In this document: positions 1-6,242 of the stretch, piece by piece
Layout: each line of letters opens with the position of its first letter
Numbering within the stretch: the stretch's first letter is position 1
Origin: Pseudomonadota bacterium
GTDB taxonomy: Bacteria; Pseudomonadota; Alphaproteobacteria; Acetobacterales; Acetobacteraceae
DNA: 12,467 bases
Reading direction: 5' to 3'
Assembly: GCA_021784255.1 (NCBI GenBank)
Contig: JAJXSZ010000053.1
Coordinates: 1 to 12,467 of the forward strand
Program-made: the position numbers and the translations under genes
The notes under the pieces: model-generated
What the model was told of the DNA's origin: nothing
The model's database searches: none
Seen by the model: only the letters and a program-made list of their open reading frames with translations

Positions 1-2
1 TG

Positions 3-110
3 GTCGCGGTCGAGAACGTGGCCGGCGTCAAGCGGGTGCAGGATCAGCTCGTCTGGGTCGATCCCTCATCGGGCATGAGCGTCGGCGCGGACGGCCGCGT
101 CCTGCCCTGA
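3..110 (+). CDS. BON-domain protein, C-terminal fragment (5' end outside the window)
   Basis: The open frame enters from the left edge and encodes 35 residues before a TGA. The run VAVENVAGVKRVQDQLVWVD followed by PSSGM is typical of the last strand of a BON domain: a G-V-x-x-V core, then a hydrophobic strand and a short tail. The LVWVDPSSGM ending is close to what I know from proteins that join CBS domains to a C-terminal BON domain, so the missing part may be a CBS pair. BON domains are thought to bind membranes or small ligands and often occur in stress proteins. The gene converges on the FNR gene to its right. Only the fold type can be supported; the full protein and its role cannot be seen. 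Confidence 0.6.
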   Translation, partial: VAVENVAGVKRVQDQLVWVDPSSGMSVGADGRVLP

Positions 111-144
111 CCTGACCCCCGCCCTGGCCTGACCCCCGCCCTGA
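111..144. repeat. Two tandem 17-bp units directly after the BON gene stop
   Basis: Positions 111-127 and 128-144 are the same 17-bp unit, CCTGACCCCCGCCCTG plus G or A, with a single difference in the last base. The array begins directly after the stop codon at 108-110, and partial unit-like sequence flanks it (CCTGCCCTGA before, CCTGGCCGG after). This looks like a small slippage duplication in non-coding DNA. No function is suggested. Confidence 0.6.
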
Positions 145-352
145 CCTGGCCGGCAGCCGCGGCTGTGCCGGGAACCACAGCCTGAAACAGGCGCACAGGG
201 CTCCAGGGCCGCCCGCTCGGCCATGCCGCCCGATATCGGCGCTCCGGTTTTGACGCCCACATCTTTTGACGTCCGCGCCGCTTGCGCCCGCGCTCGGGGA
301 CGCCGCCGGTTTTCTGCTGCTGTCGGCCGGGCCGCGCCGGCCGGCTTTGGCG
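145..352. other. Non-coding convergent 3' region between the BON and FNR genes
   Basis: No convincing gene is present. The stretch holds a 12-bp perfect palindrome CAGCCGCGGCTG (154-165), which may be part of a GC-rich terminator for the BON gene although no T-run follows. It also holds two copies of TTTTGACG (248-255 and 264-271), 16 bp apart, in a small AT-richer island. Short frames crossing here on either strand have no recognisable protein features and look like GC-rich shadows. Confidence 0.4.
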
Positions 353-1075
353 TCAGGCTCTCGCCTGAGCGATGCGCCGCAGGCCGTTGCGGTCGAGCAG
401 CTGCACCTGGTTCGCCACCTTGATGTCGATGCGCTGCTCGCGGCGGAAGGCGGAAAGTGTGCGGCTGACCGTCTCGATCGTCAGCCCGAGATAGTCGGCG
501 ATGTCCGAGCGTGTCATCGGCAGCAGGATCATGCCGGTTTCCCCACATGGCGGGGCAAGGTCGAGGAGGAAGCTCGCCACCCGCTCGCGCGCGGTCTTGC
601 GGCCGAGCAGCAGCATGCGTTCCTGCGCGATCACGAGCTCGTGGCTGGCCACCTCGAGCAGGCGGTCCTCCAGCGAGGGCAGGGCATGCATCAGCTTGCG
701 GAACCGGTCGCGGGGAAAGCGGCAGAGCTGCACCGCGCCGATCGCGGTCGCGGTGACGCCGTAATTGTCCTCCGCGGCGAGGCCGAGAAAATCGCCCGGC
801 CGCGCGAATCCAGTCACCTGCTCGCGCCCGTCCGGCAGCGATTTGTGCAGGCGCACGAAGCCCGAGGTGATGTTGTGGTAGGCGCCCGCCGGCTCGCCTT
901 CCATCATGATCACCTCGCCCGGCCCGCACTGGCGGATCACGGCGATGGAGGCGAGACGCTCGAGGTCGTTTTCCGGAAGGCTCGCGCAGACGCTGCGTGC
1001 ACGGACGCCACAGCGCTCACAATGAGCGATCCGCCCCGCTACGATCCGCGGGACAACCGGAGTCACCACTGACAT
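353..1075 (-). CDS. fnr: FNR-type oxygen-sensing transcriptional regulator (Crp/Fnr family, Fe-S)
   Basis: The 240-residue protein has the layout of an FNR regulator: an N-terminal cysteine motif, a cyclic-nucleotide-binding-like beta roll (about 35-125), a dimer helix (about 135-160) and a winged helix-turn-helix (about 185-235). Cysteines C19, C22 and C30 form CX2CX7C, the spacing seen in alphaproteobacterial FnrL/FnrN. C118 matches the fourth ligand of E. coli FNR, so an oxygen-labile [4Fe-4S] cluster is expected. The recognition helix carries E201-xx-S204-R205, the set that reads TTGAT half-sites. The ATG at 1075 is chosen because AAAGAAG lies just upstream. An in-frame ATG at 1171 would put the FNR box inside the coding region and is less likely. 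The gene is divergent from the phasin-like gene, and the shared box at 1118-1131 implies autoregulation (inference). Family assignment is strong. Confidence 0.93.
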   Translation of the reverse strand: MSVVTPVVPRIVAGRIAHCERCGVRARSVCASLPENDLERLASIAVIRQCGPGEVIMMEGEPAGAYHNITSGFVRLHKSLPDGREQVTGFARPGDFLGLAAEDNYGVTATAIGAVQLCRFPRDRFRKLMHALPSLEDRLLEVASHELVIAQERMLLLGRKTARERVASFLLDLAPPCGETGMILLPMTRSDIADYLGLTIETVSRTLSAFRREQRIDIKVANQVQLLDRNGLRRIAQARA

Positions 1076-1117
1076 GGACACTTCTTTAGCATGCCGTGGG
1101 CAAATCCTGCTAGCCTC

Positions 1118-1131
1118 TTGATCGGAATCAA
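1118..1131. promoter_or_regulatory. FNR/FixK box, perfect palindrome TTGATCGGAATCAA
   Basis: The site is an exact match to the FNR consensus TTGAT-N4-ATCAA. It lies between the divergent FNR gene (start 43 bp away) and the phasin-like gene (start 57 bp away). The window encodes two regulators with the matching E-xxx-SR recognition helix (E, two residues, S, R), so either could bind here. On the FNR-gene strand the TTGATT half could double as a -35 element, which would fit autorepression, but no clear -10 box can be picked for either gene. The palindrome is seen directly; its use is inferred. Confidence 0.85.
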
Positions 1132-1187
1132 GGCGCGCCGGTCGCGCCCGTGATCCAGCCTCAAAATCCATTTCGGGGAGCAGGACC

Positions 1188-1583
1188 ATGGCGACCAAGA
1201 CCTCGGTGGCGGGTGCCGGAACGGACACCCTGGAAGCGGCCCAGCGTGGTTTCGCAGCCTTTGGCGCCGCGCAGGAGCTGACGGTGAAGGCGCTGGTGCG
1301 CGCGGCGACGCGGCAGGCGGAGCTGGCGCGCGAGGCGATGTCGGACTGCATGACGGCGGCGGCAGGGATGCACCTGCCCGCGGGCCCTGAGGACGGGCAG
1401 GAACAGATGCGCCGCGCCAACCTGGCGGCGGAGACGTGGTTCCGCACCTGGCGCTCGATCACCGACGACCTCCGCCACGATCTGCTGGAGGCGGCGGACA
1501 CGATGCTGGCGGGCATGCCGGTGCCGCCGGCGGCCGCGGCGCCACCCAATGGCGCGGCGCGCAAACCGCCATCGACGCACTGA
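1188..1583 (+). CDS. Phasin-like small helical protein
   Basis: This 131-residue protein has no signal peptide or membrane segment. Its predicted layout is two long amphipathic helical stretches (about residues 13-60 and 70-108) rich in Ala, Glu, Gln and Arg. They are joined by a short Gly/Pro linker and followed by a Pro/Ala-rich tail. The pattern RQAELAREAMSDCM ... EQMRRANLAAETWFRTWRSI resembles phasins, the small proteins that coat polyhydroxyalkanoate granules, but similarity is at the level of pattern only. GGGGAG 7 bp upstream of the ATG is a good ribosome site. The perfect FNR box 57 bp upstream suggests induction under low oxygen, when many alphaproteobacteria store polyhydroxybutyrate. 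A Crp/Fnr gene follows 46 bp downstream, probably in the same transcript. It could also be an unrelated helical stress protein. Confidence 0.55.
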   Translation: MATKTSVAGAGTDTLEAAQRGFAAFGAAQELTVKALVRAATRQAELAREAMSDCMTAAAGMHLPAGPEDGQEQMRRANLAAETWFRTWRSITDDLRHDLLEAADTMLAGMPVPPAAAAPPNGAARKPPSTH

Positions 1584-1629
1584 GGCGTAGGCCGCCGGCC
1601 CGGCGCGGCGCCAGCGGAAAGGCACGTTG

Positions 1630-2400
1630 ATGCCGGGCTCTCGTGCCGCCTCGTCCCGCCTCGCCATCGCCGCCCGGCCGTTTCTGGCCCGGCCCGATGG
1701 TGATGGCGCGCGGCGGGATCTGCTGACGCCGCAGGAGCGCGATCGCCTCGCATCGATCGCCTCGCTGGTGCGCATCGAGCGCGGCGACATCCTGTTCCGC
1801 CAGGGCGCCGAAGCCAACGCCATCTACGACATCGCCGGCGGCGTGCTGAAAAGCGTGCTGCAGCGGCCGGACGGGACGCGCGCCATCCTCGGCTTCTTCT
1901 TTCCCCAGGACATCGTCGGCCTCGCCGAGGACGGGCGCTACGTCAGCACGGTCCAGGCGGTTTCCGGCGCCGTGCTCTACCGGATGCCGCTGCGCGCGCT
2001 CGAGCGCCTGCTCAAGCACGACCGCGAGCTCGATCACCAGTTCCTCCTCAAGGCCTGCCATGAGCTGCGCGGCGCCCAGCTTCACGTGCTCACCCTCGGC
2101 ATCGTGCGCGCCGAGATCCGCGTCCTCCGCTTTCTCGGGCTGATGCGCCAGATGCAGGCGCCCGAGGCGGGCCTGGGTTCGCTCATCGAGCTGCCGATGT
2201 CGCGCGCCGACATCGCCGAGTATCTCGGCCTCACCCCGGAGACGGTGAGCCGGGTCTTCGCGCGACTGCGGCGCGCCCAGATCATCGCCAGCCCGAACCC
2301 GCATCTCATCCGTGTCGTCGACGAGGAGCGGTTCCTCGCCATCGCCGAGGACGAGGGGCGCGTCCGCCCGCCGGCGCCACGCGTCTCCGCCGCGGACTGA
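1630..2400 (+). CDS. Crp/Fnr-family regulator without Fe-S cysteines (FixK/Dnr-like)
   Basis: The 256-residue protein has a beta-roll sensor domain (about 35-125), a dimerisation helix (about 130-158) and a winged helix-turn-helix (about 185-235). The recognition helix, SRADIAEYLGLTPETVSRVF, carries E204-xx-S207-R208, the same set as in FNR, so FNR-like boxes are the expected targets. The N-terminal cysteine cluster is missing and C143 is the only cysteine, so it cannot hold an FNR-type cluster. Typical cAMP-contact residues of Crp are not evident. It therefore fits FixK-, NnrR- or Dnr-type regulators, whose activity depends on their synthesis or on another ligand. The ATG at 1630 is preferred over the adjacent TTG at 1627 because GGAAAGG (1616-1622) is then well spaced. 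It follows the phasin-like gene by 46 bp with no visible promoter of its own. Confidence 0.85.
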   Translation: MPGSRAASSRLAIAARPFLARPDGDGARRDLLTPQERDRLASIASLVRIERGDILFRQGAEANAIYDIAGGVLKSVLQRPDGTRAILGFFFPQDIVGLAEDGRYVSTVQAVSGAVLYRMPLRALERLLKHDRELDHQFLLKACHELRGAQLHVLTLGIVRAEIRVLRFLGLMRQMQAPEAGLGSLIELPMSRADIAEYLGLTPETVSRVFARLRRAQIIASPNPHLIRVVDEERFLAIAEDEGRVRPPAPRVSAAD

Positions 2401-2416
2401 CGCCGGCGGCGCCTGC

Positions 2417-3202
2417 TCAGGGCTCGCGCCGTGCCGCGCTGTCGTGCCAGCGGTGCAGCAGCAGCCACGAGGCCAGGCTGAGCAGCGCGAAGATCAGCAC
2501 GCCGGCGAACGAGAGCAGGAACAGCGCCGCATACATGCGCGGCAGATCCAGCCGGTAGCTGCTCTCCAGGATGCGCCAGGCAAGCCCCGAGCCGCCCGCC
2601 GCGGTGCCGGCCGCGAACTCCGCCACCACCGCGCCGATCAGCGCCAGGCCGCCGGCGATGCGCACGCCGGCAAGGAAATGGGGCAGGGCGGCGGGCAGGC
2701 GCAGATACCACAGCACCTGCCAGCGCCGCGCCCGGTACAGCGCCATCAGGTCCAGCATGTTGTGGTCGGCCGCGTTGAGCCCGGTCGTGGTTCCGACCAG
2801 CACCGGGAAGAACGCGACGATGGTGGCGCAGATCAGCAGGGCCGCCTCGGTGCTCGGCACATAGATCAGGATCAGCGGCGCGATGGCGATGATCGGCGTC
2901 ACCTGCAGGATCACCGCATAGGGAAACAGCGCGCGCTCGAGCCATTTCGACTGCGCGAACAGGATCGCCAGCCCGGCGCCGCCGATGATGGCCGCGGCCA
3001 GGGCGGCGAGCGCGATGGCGAGGGTCACCAGCAGCGAGGCGAACAGCGTGCCCCCGTCGCGCCACAGCGCCGCCAGGATCGCCGCCGGGCCCGGCAGGAT
3101 GTAGTCCGGCACGCGCAGGACCCGCACCGCCGCCTGCCACAGCAGCAGCACGGCGAGGCCGAGGATCGCCGGTGCGCCGGCCAGGCGCAGCGCCGCCTTC
3201 AC
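2417..3202 (-). CDS. ABC importer permease, NitT/TauT (SsuC/ThiX-like) type
   Basis: The 261-residue membrane protein has about six hydrophobic helices. The permease coupling loop (EAA-type region) lies at roughly residues 148-180, around LMALYRARRWQVLWYLRLPA. Length and layout match the BPD_transp_1 permeases of the nitrate/sulfonate/taurine/pyrimidine importers. The GTG start at 3202 is chosen because it forms a GTGA overlap with the stop of the upstream ATPase gene. A strong ribosome site (GGGAGAAGG) lies inside the end of that gene. Starting further upstream would add an unlikely Arg-rich extension overlapping the ATPase. It is the last gene of a three-gene minus-strand operon and converges on the FixK-like regulator, leaving only 16 bp between the two stop codons. 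Substrate unknown. Confidence 0.9.
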   Translation of the reverse strand: MKAALRLAGAPAILGLAVLLLWQAAVRVLRVPDYILPGPAAILAALWRDGGTLFASLLVTLAIALAALAAAIIGGAGLAILFAQSKWLERALFPYAVILQVTPIIAIAPLILIYVPSTEAALLICATIVAFFPVLVGTTTGLNAADHNMLDLMALYRARRWQVLWYLRLPAALPHFLAGVRIAGGLALIGAVVAEFAAGTAAGGSGLAWRILESSYRLDLPRMYAALFLLSFAGVLIFALLSLASWLLLHRWHDSAARREP

Positions 3203-3981
3203 GCGCCTTCTCCCATGGCGCGGCGCAGCGCGGCGGAGACGCGCTGGCACGTCTGGGCATAGACGCTGCTGGTCCGGAACGATTCCGTGCGTGGGTAGGG
3301 TGCTGGAACCGCGATCTCCGCCGCCACCCGCCCCGGGCCGCGCGCCATCACCACGACGCGGCTGGACAGGAACACGCTTTCATAGACGGAGTGGGTGACG
3401 AAGGCGACGCTGAGCGCCCGCTCGTGCCACAGTCGCAACAGATCCGCGTTGAGCCGCTCGCGCGTGATTTCGTCGAGTGCCGCGAACGGCTCGTCCATCA
3501 GCAGCAGCGCCGGGCGGGTGACCAGCGCGCGCGCGATGGAGACGCGCATCCGCATGCCCCCCGAAAGCTGGCGCGAAAACATCCCGCATGCGCTCTCGAG
3601 CCCGACCGAGGCGAGGGCTGCTTGCGCGCGGGCCCGCGCCTCGGCGCGTCCGGCTCCCGCGAGGATCAGCGGCAGCGCCACGTTGCCGCGCGCGGTCCGC
3701 CACGGCAGCAGCGTCGGCTCCTGGAACACGAAGCCCAGCGCCTCGCGCGCGCCGCCTTGCGCCGGCGGCGCCGCCCACGCGACCCGCCCCGCGCTCGGCT
3801 GCGCCAGCCCCGCGATCAGCCGCAGCGCCGTGGTCTTGCCGCAGCCCGAGGGGCCGAGGATGGACAGGAACTCGCCCCGGTGCAGGGCGAGGTCGAGCCC
3901 GGCCAGCGCAACCGTGCCGTTATCAAAACGTTTCCCGACGCCTTCGAGACGCACCAGCGCCGCGGCGCCCGCCGCGGTCAT
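3199..3981 (-). CDS. ABC importer ATP-binding protein, NitT/TauT type
   Basis: The 260-residue ATPase carries every expected motif: Walker A GPSGCGKTT (43-51), Q-loop FVFQEPTLLPW (84-94, Q87), signature LSGGMRMRV (139-147), Walker B ALLLMDEP (158-165) and switch H197 in VTHSVYES. The phrase QEPTLLPWRT is characteristic of the SsuB/TauB/ThiZ group. The ATG overlaps the stop of the upstream binding-protein gene as ATGA (3981-3978), so translation is probably coupled. It powers the permease encoded just downstream. All catalytic residues appear intact. Confidence 0.95.
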   Translation of the reverse strand: MTAAGAAALVRLEGVGKRFDNGTVALAGLDLALHRGEFLSILGPSGCGKTTALRLIAGLAQPSAGRVAWAAPPAQGGAREALGFVFQEPTLLPWRTARGNVALPLILAGAGRAEARARAQAALASVGLESACGMFSRQLSGGMRMRVSIARALVTRPALLLMDEPFAALDEITRERLNADLLRLWHERALSVAFVTHSVYESVFLSSRVVVMARGPGRVAAEIAVPAPYPRTESFRTSSVYAQTCQRVSAALRRAMGEGA

Positions 3982-4988
3982 TTCGCCCGCATGTCGAGCC
4001 CGTAGCCGCGGTCGACGAAGTCGAGCGTATAGGCGCGCCGGTAGTCGAGCGTCTTCGCATAGACCCCGGCCGTGACATTGGCGCGGAAGAAATCGCGCCA
4101 GCGCGCATCGGTCATCGCGCCGATGCCGAGCTTGATGCTGTCGCCGGAATCGACCAGCCCGTATTGCTGCATCAGCCGGTGCGCCCCCGCCATCGCCGCC
4201 GGCTGCATGTCCGGGTTGGCCTCGCGGATCAGCCGGTTGCCCGGTCCCGGGTCCCCGTAGAGGTAATCGTACCAGCCCTCGGTGCTGGCTTCGACGAAGG
4301 CCTGCGCCAGCGCCCGCTTGTGCGCGATCGTCTCCCGGCGCGCGAGCACCAGGTTGCCGTAGGAGGCGTAGCCGAGATCGGCGAGCAGGATCACCACCGG
4401 CTTCTGGTGGGTGATGCGCTCGACCTCGTAGGCCTCGGAGGTGACGAAGCCCTGCACCACCGCCTTGGGGTCGGCGAGGAACGGCGCGAGCGAGAAATTA
4501 TACGGACGCAGCTGGGTGTCGGTGAAGCCGAAGCGCGCCTTGAGGAAGCGCCAGAACCCCGCGCGACCCGCCGCCGAGACCATGATCGGCTTGCCCTTCA
4601 TCTGCGCCAGCGTGTCGCGCCCCTCGCCGGGATGGGCGATCAGGCATTGCGGGTCCTTCTGGAAATAGGCGGCGATGGCGGCGACCGGCACGCCGCGCGC
4701 GCCGAGGTCGAGCGCGCCGAAGCTGCTCGGATAGAGCTGGAAATCGACCAAACCCGCGGCGACGTTCTGCAGCACGTTCATCGACGGGCCGCCCATGCGG
4801 ATCGCCACCTCGATCCCGTGGCGGCGATAGAAACCCCGGGCCTGCGCCTGGTAGAACCCGCCCTGTTCCGCCTCCGCCAGCCAGTCGGTGCCGAACACCA
4901 CGCGCGGCAGCGCCGCGCGGGCGACGGCGGGCATGGCCAGCGTGGCCAGGGAAGACCCGGCAAGCAGCAAGGCGTCGCGGCGGCGCAT
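3978..4988 (-). CDS. Exported substrate-binding protein, NMT1/THI5-like (ThiY/SsuA superfamily)
   Basis: The 336-residue protein begins with MRRRDALLLAGSS and a hydrophobic stretch ending AVARA before ALPRV. This is a signal peptide with a twin-arginine-like start, probably cut near residue 25. The mature part shows the family signatures GTDWLAEAEQGGFYQAQARG (33-52), the Gly/Pro-rich turn RMGGPSMNVLQ (64-74), FQKDPQCLIAHP (109-120) and DYLYGDPGPGN (241-251). These resemble ThiY-type proteins that bind pyrimidine precursors of thiamine, but the superfamily also binds sulfonates, nitrate and other small molecules. Substrate is therefore not assigned. The ATG at 4988 follows a GAGGGAG ribosome site; longer frames upstream run into the divergent gene. 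It is the first gene of the minus-strand importer operon. Confidence 0.88.
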   Translation of the reverse strand: MRRRDALLLAGSSLATLAMPAVARAALPRVVFGTDWLAEAEQGGFYQAQARGFYRRHGIEVAIRMGGPSMNVLQNVAAGLVDFQLYPSSFGALDLGARGVPVAAIAAYFQKDPQCLIAHPGEGRDTLAQMKGKPIMVSAAGRAGFWRFLKARFGFTDTQLRPYNFSLAPFLADPKAVVQGFVTSEAYEVERITHQKPVVILLADLGYASYGNLVLARRETIAHKRALAQAFVEASTEGWYDYLYGDPGPGNRLIREANPDMQPAAMAGAHRLMQQYGLVDSGDSIKLGIGAMTDARWRDFFRANVTAGVYAKTLDYRRAYTLDFVDRGYGLDMRAK

Positions 4989-5133
4989 CCTGTCTCTCCC
5001 TCGATGGCGGCGCCGCACCCTATCGCGCCGCGCCGCGCCGGCAACCGCCTTGCGGCCGGCGATGGCAGCGCTACACTCGCCGCCCGTGGCGGGCCCGCGT
5101 TGGGGATCGGCCACAACAGGGAGGAACAAAAAG
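4989..5133. promoter_or_regulatory. Shared divergent upstream region of the two ABC importer operons
   Basis: This 145-bp region must hold promoters for both operons. The best candidate for the plus strand is TTGCGG (5050-5055) and TACACT (5072-5077) with a 16-bp spacer, a weak but plausible sigma-70-type pair. It lies 57 bp before the ATG at 5134, which has a strong AGGGAGGA ribosome site. No obvious minus-strand pair can be named. I see no thiamine-pyrophosphate riboswitch although the minus-strand binding protein is ThiY-like, and no clear operator palindrome. Confidence 0.35.
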
Positions 5134-6237
5134 ATGAGTGAGGCCGATTCCAGGGCGGCGGGCGCGCGCGCCATAGCCGCCGTCGCCGAGCGCCTGCCGC
5201 GGCGCGCCATGATGCACGGCGTCACCGCGACCGCCGCCGCCGGGATGCTCGCCGCCATGGCCGGGCGCGCTGAGGCCGCCGGGACCGGGCCGTTCCCCGC
5301 CCATCCGAAGTGGAAATTCGTCTTCGTCAACCACGTGACGACCAACCCGTTCTTCGTGCCCTGCCAGTATGGCATCCACGACGCCTGCGCGCTGCTCGGC
5401 TGCACCTACCAGTGGACCGGCTCGGAGACCTCCGATGTCGGCCAGATGGTCAACTCCATGAACGCCGCCATCGCCGCGCAGGCGGACGCGATCGCGGTGC
5501 CGATCGTCGATCCCAAGGGCTTCGACAAGCCCACCGCGCGCGCGCTCGCCGCTGGCATCCCGGTCTGGAGCTACAACGCCGACGCGCCGCGCGGCAGCCC
5601 CAACAAGCGCCTCGCCTATGTCGGCCAGGACCTGTTCCTCTCGGGCCAGATGATGGGCCAGAAGATCGTCGAACTGGTGGGCTCGGGCAAGGTCGCGCTG
5701 TTCATCGCCACGCCCGGGCAGCTCAACCTGCAGCCGCGCGTCGACGGCGCGCTCGACGCGATCAAGAAGTCGGGCGCCAAGATCGAAGCGACGATGATCG
5801 CGACCGACCCGACGGTGAACGTCGCCCTCTCCAAGATCCGCGCCTACTACCTGGGCAACCAGGAGGTGAAGGGCATGTTCGGCACCGGCGGCGGCGACAC
5901 CATGAATGTCGGCCTCGTGATGCGCCAGTACGACCTGCCGAAGAAGGGCGTTCACGGCGGCGGCTTCGACCTGCAGCCGCGCACGCTGCAGGCGGTGCAC
6001 GACGGCTTCCTCGACTTCGCGATCGACCAGCAGCCCTACCTGCAGGGCTTCTACACGGTGATGGAGATGTTCGCCTACAAGGTCTCGGGCGGCCTGGTCG
6101 GCGCGGCCGACGTCAACACCGGCCTCAAATTCGTCACCAAGTCCACGGTCGGCCCCTATCTCAGCACCAAGACCCGCTACGAGGGCAGTTCCGCGACCCG
6201 CATGATCGTGCCGCGCAGCGGCCCGATCGGCGGCTGA
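5134..6237 (+). CDS. Exported sugar-binding protein of a CUT2 (ribose/fructose-type) ABC importer
   Basis: The 367-residue protein has a long N-terminus with arginines at 23-24 (LPRRAMMHG), then a hydrophobic Ala/Met-rich stretch and AEA near residue 48. This suggests a Tat-like signal peptide. The mature part is a periplasmic-binding-protein type I fold (Peripla_BP_4): KWKFVFVNHVTTNPFF at about 58-73, AAIAAQADAIAVPIVDPKGF at about 110-129, and a hinge and second lobe with GMFGTGGGDTMNVGLV and FAIDQQPYLQGFYTV. The last matches the D-Q-x-P ligand/hinge strand of RbsB/FrcB proteins. Its operon partners are an RbsC-type permease and a sugar ATPase. The ATG at 5134 is favoured by AGGGAGGA 8 bp upstream. 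The sugar cannot be named from sequence. Confidence 0.9.
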   Translation: MSEADSRAAGARAIAAVAERLPRRAMMHGVTATAAAGMLAAMAGRAEAAGTGPFPAHPKWKFVFVNHVTTNPFFVPCQYGIHDACALLGCTYQWTGSETSDVGQMVNSMNAAIAAQADAIAVPIVDPKGFDKPTARALAAGIPVWSYNADAPRGSPNKRLAYVGQDLFLSGQMMGQKIVELVGSGKVALFIATPGQLNLQPRVDGALDAIKKSGAKIEATMIATDPTVNVALSKIRAYYLGNQEVKGMFGTGGGDTMNVGLVMRQYDLPKKGVHGGGFDLQPRTLQAVHDGFLDFAIDQQPYLQGFYTVMEMFAYKVSGGLVGAADVNTGLKFVTKSTVGPYLSTKTRYEGSSATRMIVPRSGPIGG

Positions 6238-6242
6238 TACCG

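Noticed and set aside
266..1072. Plus-strand frame opposite the FNR gene
   Set aside because: It has no ribosome site or domain and lies opposite a regulator with complete family features.
1076..1753. N-terminal extension of the FNR frame up to 1753
   Set aside because: It would cover the FNR box and run antisense through the phasin-like gene. FNR proteins are about 240 residues, which the ATG at 1075 gives exactly.
3203..3250. Upstream ATG at 3250 for the ABC permease
   Set aside because: It adds 16 Arg-rich residues inside the ATPase gene, whereas the GTG at 3202 has a GTGA overlap and a strong ribosome site.
4989..5133. Thiamine-pyrophosphate riboswitch before the ThiY-like gene
   Set aside because: I could not find the conserved CUGAGA and associated stem motifs in the 145-bp leader on the minus strand.
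3588..5141. Long plus-strand frame (about 517 codons) across the ATPase and binding-protein genes
   Set aside because: It is antisense to two clear genes coupled by ATGA, and its product is Arg/Ala low complexity.
4989..5405. Upstream in-frame extension of the NMT1/THI5-like binding protein
   Set aside because: It would run into the divergent sugar-binding gene and bury the signal peptide; the ATG at 4988 has a GAGGGAG site.
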